64,000 nt of DNA from Pseudoalteromonas nigrifaciens. Lineage in GTDB: Bacteria; Pseudomonadota; Gammaproteobacteria; Enterobacterales; Alteromonadaceae. The stretch covers positions 2,294,001 to 2,358,000 of the forward strand of contig NZ_CP011036.1 of the NCBI RefSeq assembly GCF_002221505.1, read 5' to 3'. Below are positions 27,528 to 40,442 of the stretch, one piece after another. The notes under the pieces were generated by a model that saw only the letters and a list, made by a program, of their open reading frames with translations, had not been told where the DNA came from and did not search any database. Position numbers and translations under genes: made by a program. The stretch's first letter is position 1. The number at the start of each line of letters is the position of its first letter.

Positions 27528-28582
27528 TACTCACCAATCCATTGATACTCTAAACTGTTTTTATCAACAATATGATAAAAAGCACTTGGATCAACATAAT
27601 CTCTAAACGCAGCATCAAGCCCTAATGCTTTTTTTAAATCAACCACACTACCCGTATGATTAAGTTTGAACTCAACTAAATCTGGGGTTTTTCGTATAAT
27701 AGTAGCCTGAGTTACCACACTTAAATTTGATAACCGGCGTTTAGCCAACTCAATATCAACAAAGCTTTGCGTACCTTTTAGAGTTAAAGTTGCCGCTGCT
27801 TGCTCGTAATAAGCATTTGGATCAATTGCATATTCATTAGCTAGCCCTTTCGCTAACGTATCTATCATTTGCGCAACAACTTGTTGTTTATCACCCGTTA
27901 ATCTATTTAATTCAAAAAGATCATCGTTAGTAAATCGCCAATCTAAAACCCAGTTTTCACTATCTGGTTGCTTATACATTCTGGCTGTAATACTGCGCTC
28001 AGCACTATAACGCTTAGAGGCCTCTTCTACTGGCTCTGAAAAGTTACCCCATACTTCAGGAATACCTACTAGACGTCTGTCTTGTAAATCAAGTAAAGGC
28101 ACCACAACCGGTAAACCACGTCGCCCTGCTTTATCGTATATTAACTGTTCTAGTTGTGGGTAGCTTTCTTGAGTAACTAGCTCTCTGCGCCAGTTATCTT
28201 CAATTCCTAACCATATTGCAATTAATGGTCGTTGCACACCCCATAAGGGTAAACCGAGCTCTTTAATTAATGCATTAATTTTTCGCGCTTCAAATTTAAC
28301 AACAAGTTTTAAGTTACCGGTTGTACTCTCGTCGTACTCAAACTTGAGCATGTAGTCTGAAATATCTTGAGTTTTTTGTTGCGCTAAGCTGTTTTGATCA
28401 GCACTTTCATCACCGCTGACTTTCACTAGAACATTCAGCAATGCTTTACGACTTGCTGCTAAACGCGTGTCTCGAGTTTTATCATCAACTTTTAAAATAT
28501 CTTGATAAAGATCAGTTACTTCAACCGCTGATGCAGTAAAGCAAAATATAATTGATAAGGCACTTAATAATAATCTATACAC
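27527..28582 (-). CDS. DUF2066 exported protein
   Basis: A 351-residue protein with an N-terminal signal peptide (MYRLLLSALSIIFCFTASA). The body has VTDLYQDILKVDDKTRDTRLAASRKALLNVLVKVSGD, the start typical of DUF2066. The family is found upstream of hda and an AI-2E-type permease in many gammaproteobacteria; its role is unknown. It shares the TAATG junction with hda, giving a two-gene unit. A five-copy heptamer repeat lies about 90 bases upstream of its start. Confidence 0.85.
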   Translation of the reverse strand: MYRLLLSALSIIFCFTASAVEVTDLYQDILKVDDKTRDTRLAASRKALLNVLVKVSGDESADQNSLAQQKTQDISDYMLKFEYDESTTGNLKLVVKFEARKINALIKELGLPLWGVQRPLIAIWLGIEDNWRRELVTQESYPQLEQLIYDKAGRRGLPVVVPLLDLQDRRLVGIPEVWGNFSEPVEEASKRYSAERSITARMYKQPDSENWVLDWRFTNDDLFELNRLTGDKQQVVAQMIDTLAKGLANEYAIDPNAYYEQAAATLTLKGTQSFVDIELAKRRLSNLSVVTQATIIRKTPDLVEFKLNHTGSVVDLKKALGLDAAFRDYVDPSAFYHIVDKNSLEYQWIGE

Positions 28583-28668
28583 AGGCTATTTGTTCTTAGT
28601 TTTAAACTGATTTGATCCTAAATCAAAGCAACCCACAAAGCAAAATTATATTTTATTTGTAGGAAAAA

Positions 28669-28703
28669 GTGCTAGGTGCTAGGTGCTAGGTGCTAGGTGC
28701 TAG
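28669..28703. repeat. Heptamer microsatellite (GTGCTAG)5
   Basis: Five perfect tandem copies of GTGCTAG. They lie 87-121 bases upstream of the DUF2066 start codon, in non-coding DNA. Confidence 0.95.
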
Positions 28704-28856
28704 CAGAGATTGCTGATGGGGTTATTTTTGTCTAACAATTTAATGTTTTTATACTAATCGCATAAAGTTAATGAGTAATTTAATATTAAATAACGAGCTC
28801 AATAACAAAGCGATAATTAGAATCGGAGTCTTTAATTAGGCCTGGTAGTGTCTTAA

Positions 28857-29059
28857 TGCCCACAGCAGTGGAGAGTCACAGTGCAAATACACCACACTCA
28901 TTGACTAGTGATGATGTTTTTATGATTTGAATGTCGGTGCGCTACTTCGTAGCGACAACGCAGTAGAATGTCGTAAGTGCCCACAGCGGTGGAGAGTCAC
29001 AGTGCAAATGCACCACATTCATTGGCTAGTGGTGATGTTTTTATGATTTGAGTGTCGGG
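28857..29059. repeat. Two direct copies of an ~82-bp intergenic unit
   Basis: Copies at 28857-28938 and 28978-29059 begin TGCCCACAGC and end ATGATTTGA.TGTCGG. They share a TGGAGAGTCACAGTGCAAAT core with about ten substitutions, and their starts are 121 bases apart. Each copy is followed by a short inverted repeat, GCTACTTCGTAGC-like after the first and CGCTACGCTCG-like after the second. They look like an interspersed non-coding repeat family. Confidence 0.8.
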
Positions 29060-29137
29060 TGTCGCTACGCTCGCCCAACCTACGCGGGAGACTTGTGTAC
29101 ATTATTCACCCACATTTCACTTTTCTGCAGACGTAAA

Positions 29138-29165
29138 AAAGCCCGACTATTTCTAGTCGGGCTTT
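29138..29165 (-). terminator. Terminator of the rrn operon
   Basis: AAAGCCCGACTA-GAAA-TAGTCGGGCTTT hairpin followed by TTT on the minus strand, 13 bases after the 5S gene. Confidence 0.9.
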
Positions 29166-29177
29166 CTACAATTTGGA

Positions 29178-29293
29178 GCCTGGCAATGTCCTACTTTCAC
29201 ATAGCAAATGCTACACTATCATCGGCGCTGTTTCGTTTCACTACTGAGTTCGGCATGGGGTCAGGTGGGTCCAAAACGCTATTGTTACCAAGC
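29178..29293 (-). rRNA. rrf: 5S ribosomal RNA
   Basis: The 116-base minus-strand sequence begins GCTTGGTAACAATAGCG and contains the conserved CCCATGCCGAACTCAG and GTAGGACATTGCCAGGC blocks. It is the last gene of the operon. Ends are estimated from acceptor-stem pairing. Confidence 0.95.
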
Positions 29294-29438
29294 AAATTAG
29301 GGCGTTAATTCGTATCACTACAAATTAACTGAATTTGGAAAATATCTGATAATATTTTTTAAGTCTTTGCGTAAATATCTACTTTAGCAATATTAACTTC
29401 TTGCTTGAACTGTCACATAAAACGCGTTTGGCGTTGTA

Positions 29439-32326
<2,888 letters not shown>

Positions 32327-32625
32327 ATACAACCCAAACGGGTCTTTGTTGTGTGACAGTTTAACTTCGCCAGAAGTCAATATTGAATACTAAAGTAGAT
32401 ACCAATCAATCAACTCAAAGAGTTAATTAAATGGCACTGAATGGTACTGCTACCATTCTTTTTTTACTTTTGAAAACTCTTGATAAATAACAATGTTATT
32501 CATCAGAATTTTATTATCAGCTTTTCCAAATTTTTAAAGAGCATATTAATTAGTTATTCCGAAGAACAAGCACTAATTAACAATCATCTGTGTGGACACT
32601 ACGAACAAATAAGTTCTAAATCGTA
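32327..32625 (-). other. 16S-23S internal spacer without tRNA
   Basis: This 299-base spacer contains no tRNA-Ile or tRNA-Ala gene. A boxA-like antitermination element (GCTCTTTAAAAA on the minus strand, about 32532-32543) is present. Confidence 0.85.
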
Positions 32626-34160
<1,535 letters not shown>

Positions 34161-34433
34161 AAAAAGTTTTATGTCTTTCGACAGCTCAATGAATTCTGAA
34201 TTTATTTTAATATCTTTCGATATTGAATTGACTGTGCCGAATAATTACCGAAATAACTATTCTGTTGGTCACTCAGTTTTCAATTGAGACTCTAATTTGT
34301 TTGCCTCGCTAATTACCCATAAAGAGTAAGTAGGTTGGCTGTTAGAACTCAATCTGTACGAGTGCCCACACAGATGATTGCTTTATATTGTTAAAGAACG
34401 TTTTGAGTCGCTTTAGCGTCTCAAGGGATGCGT

Positions 34434-34461
34434 ATGATACATCCTTTATTTTTCGAGTCAA
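34434..34461 (-). promoter_or_regulatory. rrn promoter P2 (proximal)
   Basis: On the minus strand: TTGACT, 16 bases, TATCAT. It lies about 270 bases upstream of the mature 16S. Confidence 0.7.
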
Positions 34462-34572
34462 CACTTAGTTTTAAACTTTCTTTTTGGAAGATTTAAAACC
34501 GAAGTTTTATTTAACTCTCTGAGTAGTTCGCGTCTCGCTAGGCGTTGACGTTTCCCGTCTCAGTGGGGTCGC

Positions 34573-34600
34573 ATTATAGGGAGCCGCAGATTTTACGCAA
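34573..34600 (-). promoter_or_regulatory. rrn promoter P1 (distal)
   Basis: On the minus strand: TTGCGT, 16 bases, TATAAT, followed by the GC-rich discriminator GCGACCCC typical of stringently controlled rRNA promoters. The context CTCCCTATAATGCG is close to E. coli rrn P1. Confidence 0.85.
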
Positions 34601-34776
34601 GCGTTTTTATCGCCTTTTTTGCATTTAATTTTTACCCCAAAGATACACAAGCCAGGCTCACAGGTTACCCACAAAAGCCTGTGGACAAGTCATTTTTTTA
34701 CCTCGATTACTAAACTATTTCTCAAGCTTATGCTAAGTTGCGCGACAGATTTAAACTCGTTGATTAGGCAAATAGC

Positions 34777-36195
34777 ATGACAGATATAATAAACAGTATA
34801 AGCAGCCTCTTATGGGGCCATGTTTTAGTATACTTATTAATAGCAGCAGGGCTGTTTTTCACCATTCGCCTTCGCTTTATTCAATTTGTACAGTTTCCTC
34901 ACATGATAAAAGTGATGTTTTTGAGTCGTAGAGGTTCAGGCGATGGCATTTCTTCATTCCAAGCCTTTTGTACTTCACTCGCAGCGCGTGTTGGTACTGG
35001 TAATATGGCAGGTGTTGCAGTTGCACTTTATTTAGGTGGTGCTGGGGCTATTTTTTGGATGTGGCTTATTGCTTTAATTGGTATGGCGACTAGTTTTGCC
35101 GAGAGCACATTAGCGCAAGCTTATAAAACGCGTGATGAACAGGGGAACTTTCGTGGTGGCCCTGCTTATTATATGGAATATGGTTTAGGTAAGCGCTGGA
35201 TGGGCGTTATTTTTTCACTGTGTTTAATATTAGCGTTTGGTTTTGTATTTAACGCAGTGCAATCAAACTCTATTGCAGCTGCATTTAAAGTCGCTTTTGA
35301 TATTCCGAACTATGTAGTAGGTATTGCTTTAGTTATTGGCTCTGGGATCATTATTTTTGGCGGTTTAAAAACTATTTCTCGATTTGCAGAAATGGTAGTG
35401 CCTTTTATGGCTCTTGCTTATTTACTAGTGGCTTTGTACGTTTGTGCTTTAAATTACTCAGAGCTACCTGGTGTTTTTATGCATGTTATAAATAGTGCAT
35501 TTGGCATTGAGCAAGCAGGCGCAGGCGCAATTGGCTACGGCGTTATGCAAGCGATGATCCAAGGCATTAAACGTGGCTTGTTCTCAAACGAAGCGGGTAT
35601 GGGTAGCGCTGCTAACGCAGCTGCAACAGCAACACCTAACCCTCCCCACCCTGCCTCACAAGGGTATGTGCAAATGTTAGGCGTTTTTGTTGATACTATT
35701 GTAATTTGTAGCGCTACTGCGGCATTAATTTTATTATCACAACAACTTACTGCTGGCTCTGGTTTAACGGGCATAGCTTTAACTCAAGCAGCACTTGAGG
35801 AGCATGTAGGTAGTTGGGGTGCAATATTCGTTGCGATTGCTATTTTATTCTTTGCTTTCACATCTATTGTTGCTAATTACTCTTATGCAGAAACAAATTT
35901 ATTATTTTTAGAGCATAACCATGCATACGGCATGTTGATTTTTAGATTGTTAGTATTAGGTATGGTGATGTTTGGCGCTATGGGTGAGCTACCATTAGTG
36001 TGGACTTTAGCTGATATATCTATGGGGTTAATGGCTATTGTGAACGTTATAGCATTATTTATGTTGTCAGGCGTAGTTGTTTGGCTTGCTAAAGACTACA
36101 ACACGCAACGTCGTGCTGGGAAGTTACCAACCTTCGATCCAACTAAAAATAAGCATCTTGATAAAACAATTCCAAAAGGGATTTGGCATAAGTAA
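34777..36195 (+). CDS. Alanine/glycine:cation symporter (AGCS family)
   Basis: A 472-residue inner-membrane sodium symporter, paralogue of the one at 15318. Signatures ARVGTGNMAGVAVALYLGGAGAIFWMW and [23 protein letters not shown] are present, with about ten membrane helices. The family's usual GTVGTGN reads AARVGTGN here. It is monocistronic and divergent from the rrn operon, and a hairpin terminator follows. Confidence 0.92.
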   Translation: MTDIINSISSLLWGHVLVYLLIAAGLFFTIRLRFIQFVQFPHMIKVMFLSRRGSGDGISSFQAFCTSLAARVGTGNMAGVAVALYLGGAGAIFWMWLIALIGMATSFAESTLAQAYKTRDEQGNFRGGPAYYMEYGLGKRWMGVIFSLCLILAFGFVFNAVQSNSIAAAFKVAFDIPNYVVGIALVIGSGIIIFGGLKTISRFAEMVVPFMALAYLLVALYVCALNYSELPGVFMHVINSAFGIEQAGAGAIGYGVMQAMIQGIKRGLFSNEAGMGSAANAAATATPNPPHPASQGYVQMLGVFVDTIVICSATAALILLSQQLTAGSGLTGIALTQAALEEHVGSWGAIFVAIAILFFAFTSIVANYSYAETNLLFLEHNHAYGMLIFRLLVLGMVMFGAMGELPLVWTLADISMGLMAIVNVIALFMLSGVVVWLAKDYNTQRRAGKLPTFDPTKNKHLDKTIPKGIWHK

Positions 36196-36220
36196 TTAAA
36201 TGCTAATATTGGTTAAATTA

Positions 36221-36249
36221 AAGGGAAGCTATAGTGCTTCCCTTTTTTT
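36221..36249 (+). terminator. Terminator of the AGCS symporter gene
   Basis: AAGGGAAGC-TATAGT-GCTTCCCTTTTTTT. Confidence 0.9.
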
Positions 36250-36878
36250 GCTTTTAAAGCACATCCCCATTGCTGGCTCGCCTTTATATGGCTAATAACG
36301 CTTCACTCTACACCTTCATACAATAACCTAAGCCTCAGAGACGCATGAGGCCTAACCTCCCCCCCTAAACTTAGTAACGATGATCTGGCGATTTAAATGG
36401 TAACGCTTTGCCGATTACTTATTGCTAACGCCTAGTAATCGTTACTCATGGTAAGCATTTAGTTTTGTATTGTAATACGTTCTCATGCGGCAAATACAAA
36501 ACCCTATACTAGTGTATAGAGTCCTCATGTTTTGATTAGTATTCTAACTAGATGAAGTGTAGCCATGTAGCTAAGCGCTGCGGCGTTATTTCGTTACGGG
36601 ATCTTTGGTATTATCAGCAAGTGTGGCTATTTCTTACGTGCAGTAACAATAAATAGCTAATTGCTTAATTGGAAATACTTATTTAGGTAAGGCTGTAGAC
36701 TTTAAGATATAAATAAGCACTGAATCTAGCGTTATTCAAGGTAACTATTCACTTTAACAGACTGGGTTTTATTGTAGTAATAAGATGTGTAGTTTTATTA
36801 TAACGAATTGATGCGTAAATACTGACTAATGTTATTGCCAGCTTATAGCATTGTTTATAAGTAGTAATAGCAAGAAAG
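36250..36878. other. Gene-free stretch before the tRNA array
   Basis: About 630 bases with no plausible gene, no long open frame and no recognised repeat. An inverted pair, AGTAACGAT (about 36372) and ATCGTTACT (about 36440), is the only structure I can point to. It may hold decayed sequence and the 3' end of the tRNA transcript. Confidence 0.5.
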
Positions 36879-36965
36879 TGGTGCCCGAGGCCGGAATTGA
36901 ACCGGCACGACTTGTTAGTCGAGGGATTTTAAATCCCTTGTGTCTACCAATTCCACCACTCGGGC
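36879..36965 (-). tRNA. tRNA-Leu (TAA), copy 1
   Basis: An 87-base class II tRNA with a long variable arm, anticodon loop TTTAAAA, acceptor stem GCCCGAG/CTCGGGC and encoded CCA. Last gene of the array in transcription order. Confidence 0.95.
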
Positions 36966-37003
36966 ATCGAGTTTGCTAATTAAAGCGTGTGGAGTAAATT
37001 ATA

Positions 37004-37077
37004 TGGAGGCGGAACCCGGAGTCGAACCGAGGTAAACGGATTTGCAATCCGGTGCATGGCCACTCTGCCATTCCGCC
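37004..37077 (-). tRNA. tRNA-Cys (GCA), copy 1
   Basis: A 74-base tRNA with anticodon loop TTGCAAA, acceptor stem GGCGGAA/TTCCGCC, discriminator T and encoded CCA. Confidence 0.95.
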
Positions 37078-37096
37078 TAAATGTATCCAAATAATT

Positions 37097-37172
37097 TGGA
37101 GCGGCACACGAGGCTCGAACTCGTGACCTCGACCTTGGCAAGGTCGCGCTCTACCAACTGAGCTAGTGCCGC
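37097..37172 (-). tRNA. tRNA-Gly (GCC), copy 1
   Basis: A 76-base tRNA with anticodon loop TTGCCAA, acceptor stem GCGGCAC/GTGCCGC and encoded CCA. Confidence 0.95.
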
Positions 37173-37248
37173 ATTTTTATTCTATAAGCAATGGTATTTA
37201 CTTATACTATAAATTAGTATTTTATTACTCTGCCACTTTATATAAAAT

Positions 37249-37335
37249 TGGTGCCCGAGGCCGGAATTGAACCGGCACGACTTGTTAGTCGAGGGATTTT
37301 AAATCCCTTGTGTCTACCAATTCCACCACTCGGGC
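37249..37335 (-). tRNA. tRNA-Leu (TAA), copy 2
   Basis: Identical in sequence to copy 1 over the mature tRNA as far as can be read. Confidence 0.95.
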
Positions 37336-37374
37336 ATCGAGTTTGCTATTTAAAGCAAGTGGATAAAACTAATA

Positions 37375-37450
37375 TGGAGCGGCACACGAGGCTCGAACTC
37401 GTGACCTCGACCTTGGCAAGGTCGCGCTCTACCAACTGAGCTAGTGCCGC
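37375..37450 (-). tRNA. tRNA-Gly (GCC), copy 2
   Basis: Same sequence as copy 1. In this middle module no tRNA-Cys lies between Gly and Leu. Confidence 0.95.
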
Positions 37451-37514
37451 ATCATATTAGTTCTAAATTAAACATTTTATAAATTACACTTGGTAATGTA
37501 ATAAAACCACAAAG

Positions 37515-37601
37515 TGGTGCCCGAGGCCGGAATTGAACCGGCACGACTTGTTAGTCGAGGGATTTTAAATCCCTTGTGTCTACCAATTCCACCACTCGGG
37601 C
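37515..37601 (-). tRNA. tRNA-Leu (TAA), copy 3
   Basis: Same sequence as copies 1 and 2. Confidence 0.95.
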
Positions 37602-37638
37602 ATCGAGTTTGCTATTTAAAGCATGTGGAGTGTTGCTA

Positions 37639-37712
37639 TGGAGGCGGAACCCGGAGTCGAACCGAGGTAAACGGATTTGCAATCCGGTGCATGGCCACTC
37701 TGCCATTCCGCC
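37639..37712 (-). tRNA. tRNA-Cys (GCA), copy 2
   Basis: Same sequence as copy 1. Confidence 0.95.
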
Positions 37713-37729
37713 TTAACAATGAGATAAAC

Positions 37730-37805
37730 TGGAGCGGCACACGAGGCTCGAACTCGTGACCTCGACCTTGGCAAGGTCGCGCTCTACCAACTGAGCTAGT
37801 GCCGC
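37730..37805 (-). tRNA. tRNA-Gly (GCC), copy 3
   Basis: First gene of the array in transcription order; same sequence as the other Gly copies. Confidence 0.95.
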
Positions 37806-37922
37806 ATTTAATATTATTCAGTAAGCTTTCTATCAACTTGCAACGTATTGCAGTAAATATTCAGTAACTGATTAATTACCATTTAGTTTATCTTGGGGGC
37901 TATGCCCTCTCAACACGGACGC

Positions 37923-37950
37923 ATTCTACAGAGATTATTAAACGCGTCAA
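37923..37950 (-). promoter_or_regulatory. Promoter of the tRNA array
   Basis: On the minus strand: TTGACG, 16 bases, TAGAAT, then GCGTCCG, a GC-rich discriminator as expected for stable-RNA promoters. It is about 118 bases upstream of the first tRNA-Gly. Confidence 0.7.
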
Positions 37951-38021
37951 TACAAAAAATGCCACTTTCGAACTGTTTGATTATTTTTTATCTAATATGG
38001 TGCGTTATTAGACGTTTAGAA

Positions 38022-38567
38022 TCAATTTTTGGTCAATTCACTCCATGCCGATACCAAATATTGCATCATAGAACTCAATGTTAGGAAGGTCGCAATATAC
38101 AACAAACCAAAACTTAAATAATTCATCCAAGCATCGTATTGCCAAATTAGACCGATAATGGCTAACATTTGTGCTGCTGTTTTTATTTTACCCATATTAG
38201 ATACAGCCACGTTATCGCGCTTACCTTGTTCTGCCATCCATTCACGCAGTGCAGAGATAACAATTTCGCGGCTTATTATAATAAGTGCCGGGATAGTCAT
38301 ATACATAGACTGATAATGCTCTGATAACGCGACTAAGGCAGCGCACACCATAACTTTATCGGCAACGGGATCTAAAAACGCACCAAAGGGGGTTGATTGC
38401 TCAAGTTTACGTGCTAAATAACCGTCGAGAATGTCGGTTATTGATGCAAACCAAAAAATAAAGGCGGCAGCAAAAAGCGCCCATGAATAAGGCAAATAAA
38501 ATACCACCAAAAAAATGGGGATAAGAAAAAGTCTAAAGGTTGTGAGTGTGTTTGGAATATTCCACAT
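38022..38567 (-). CDS. pgsA: CDP-diacylglycerol--glycerol-3-phosphate 3-phosphatidyltransferase
   Basis: A 181-residue inner-membrane enzyme making phosphatidylglycerol phosphate. It starts MWNIPNTLTTFRLFLIPIF and carries the CDP-alcohol phosphotransferase motif D-I-LDGYLAR-(8)-GAFLDPVADK. Several membrane helices follow. It is 42 bases after uvrC, in the gene order uvrY-uvrC-pgsA that is conserved in gammaproteobacteria. Confidence 0.95.
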   Translation of the reverse strand: MWNIPNTLTTFRLFLIPIFLVVFYLPYSWALFAAAFIFWFASITDILDGYLARKLEQSTPFGAFLDPVADKVMVCAALVALSEHYQSMYMTIPALIIISREIVISALREWMAEQGKRDNVAVSNMGKIKTAAQMLAIIGLIWQYDAWMNYLSFGLLYIATFLTLSSMMQYLVSAWSELTKN

Positions 38568-38609
38568 AACTGCTTGGGTATGTCTTTTTTGCTATATTCG
38601 CATGAAGGG

Positions 38610-40433
38610 CTAACCCTTGTCATGCAAATGGTTAAATATCTTGTCAGCCATGTCAGGGCTGATCCCCGGTACTTTCTTTAACTGTTCTATATTAGCAGCT
38701 TTTACCCCTTGCATGCCCCCTAAATATTTTAATAATGTTTGTCGGCGCTTAGCACCTACGCCATTTATTTCTTCTAATAATGATTGCGTTCGTTGTTTTT
38801 GGCGCTTATTACGGTGCCCCGCAATAGCAAAACGATGTGATTCGTCGCGTATATGCTGAATTAAATGCAGTGCAGGTGCATCTGAATCCATTGGAATAGT
38901 TTTTCGACCACCGTCTATTAACAGTGTTTCGAGGCCGGGTTTACGGCTTGTACCTTTAGCTACACCAACTAACAAGGGCATTTTTGCATGTGGCCAAGTA
39001 GCAAAATACTGCTCTGCACGCCCTAATTGCCCTTTACCACCGTCTATAAAAATCACATCGGGTATTTTATCTTCATCAACTAATTTGTTGTAGCGCTTAT
39101 TAAGCGCAAACTCCATGGCAGCATAATCATCTCCACCGGTTATTCCAGTCACGTTGTAACGCCTATACTCTTTAGTATTGGGTCCTTGTGAATCAAATAC
39201 CACACAGCTAGCAACCGTGTTCTCCCCCATAGTATGGCTTATATCAAAACATTCCATTCTGGTTATATCATCAAGGCGTAGGGTAGCTTTTAATTGCGCA
39301 TAGCGTTTATTAATAGAGTCTTGGGTGCTTTGCTTAACGGTAATACTATTTAATGCGTTTTTATTGGCTAACTGCAAATACTGGGCACGCTCACCCCGAG
39401 TAACTACTTTAAGAGTTACTTTACGCTCACTTATTTGCGTAAGTGCTTGGCCTAATACGTCGCTTTCTTGTATTTCGAACGGCAAAATGATTTCTTTTGC
39501 GATACGCCCAGTTGCCCCCGGCGCTAAATAGTACTGGCCTAAAAACGAAGTCAATATTTCTTGTTCACTTGAGTCTTTTGGCACTTTTGGAAAGTAGGTT
39601 TTACTGCCCAATACTTTATGGTCGCGGATCATCAATAAGTGAATGCCATTTAAACCATTTAGGTGTGCAAAGCCTACAACATCCATTTCTGCAAAATTAC
39701 CCGAAATAGACTGTTGTTCCTGCATTTTACGCAGCAACATTATTTGGTCACGCACTTTTGCAGCCAACTCAAAATTTAGCTGCTGGCTAGCTGCTTCCAT
39801 TTTTTTAATGAGATCGGCGATTACCTCATGTGATTTACCCGTTAAAAACTTACGCACATAATCAACTTGCTCAGTATAATCTTCATCTGAAACTTTATTT
39901 ACACACGGGGCTGAGCATCGTTTGAGTTGATATTGTAAGCATGGTCGGCTGCGCGCACGGTAATAAACATCTTCGCATTGACGAATGGGAAATATTTTTT
40001 GCATCAGTCGTAAGCTTTCTGATACCGCCCCCGCACTTGGAAATGGGCCAAAATACTCACCTTTTACTTTACGACTGCCACGATGAAACGCTAATCGAGG
40101 ATGTTTATGATTAGTAAGTAATATATAAGGATAGGATTTATCGTCGCGTAATAAAATATTGTAACGAGGCTGATACTTTTTTATCAGATTGTTTTCAAGT
40201 AATAGCGCTTCGGTTTCGGTATTAGTAAGCGTTACTTCAACATTACAAATATTACTGACTAAAACACGGGTTTTGCTGTCGGTGATGTTACTTCTAAAGT
40301 AACTACTCACCCGTTTTTTTAAATGCTTTGCTTTACCAACATAAATTACTTGATTGTCACTATCGAGCATACGGTAAACCCCGGGCTCACTCGATAGTGT
40401 TTTTAAAAACTGGACGTGATCAAATTCAGACAT
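38610..40433 (-). CDS. uvrC: Excinuclease ABC subunit C
   Basis: A 607-residue nucleotide-excision-repair nuclease. The N-terminal GIY-YIG-like domain (PGVYRMLDSDNQVIYVGKAKHLKKRVSSYF) makes the 3' incision. The UVR motif for UvrB binding is at about 205-240, the C-terminal RNase-H-like domain (ECFDISHTMGENTVASCVVF, VIFIDGGKGQL, RDESHRFAI) makes the 5' incision, and the terminal (HhH)2 domain is LLEEINGVGAKRRQTLLKYLGG ... VPGISPDMADKI. Nine bases after uvrY. Confidence 0.97.
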   Translation of the reverse strand: MSEFDHVQFLKTLSSEPGVYRMLDSDNQVIYVGKAKHLKKRVSSYFRSNITDSKTRVLVSNICNVEVTLTNTETEALLLENNLIKKYQPRYNILLRDDKSYPYILLTNHKHPRLAFHRGSRKVKGEYFGPFPSAGAVSESLRLMQKIFPIRQCEDVYYRARSRPCLQYQLKRCSAPCVNKVSDEDYTEQVDYVRKFLTGKSHEVIADLIKKMEAASQQLNFELAAKVRDQIMLLRKMQEQQSISGNFAEMDVVGFAHLNGLNGIHLLMIRDHKVLGSKTYFPKVPKDSSEQEILTSFLGQYYLAPGATGRIAKEIILPFEIQESDVLGQALTQISERKVTLKVVTRGERAQYLQLANKNALNSITVKQSTQDSINKRYAQLKATLRLDDITRMECFDISHTMGENTVASCVVFDSQGPNTKEYRRYNVTGITGGDDYAAMEFALNKRYNKLVDEDKIPDVIFIDGGKGQLGRAEQYFATWPHAKMPLLVGVAKGTSRKPGLETLLIDGGRKTIPMDSDAPALHLIQHIRDESHRFAIAGHRNKRQKQRTQSLLEEINGVGAKRRQTLLKYLGGMQGVKAANIEQLKKVPGISPDMADKIFNHLHDKG

Positions 40434-40442
40434 AAATTATGA

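Larger units (their letters stand above)
28583..29137. other. Gene-free spacer with repeats, between DUF2066 gene and rrn operon
   Basis: No credible gene is seen. The spacer contains a five-copy GTGCTAG microsatellite (28669-28703) and two diverged copies of an ~82-bp unit 121 bp apart. The open frames here are short and fall on the repeats or the 5S RNA. Confidence 0.7.
34161..34776 (-). other. rrn leader and promoter region
   Basis: No protein gene is supported here. The region holds the 16S leader, a boxA-like element (CGTTCTTTAACA, minus strand, 34389-34400) and two sigma-70 promoters, listed separately. The symporter gene beyond is divergent. Confidence 0.8.

Noticed and set aside
37248..37836. 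Short proteins such as MVPEAGIEPARL... from the tRNA array
   Set aside because: They are translations of tRNA complement strands, a familiar annotation artefact.
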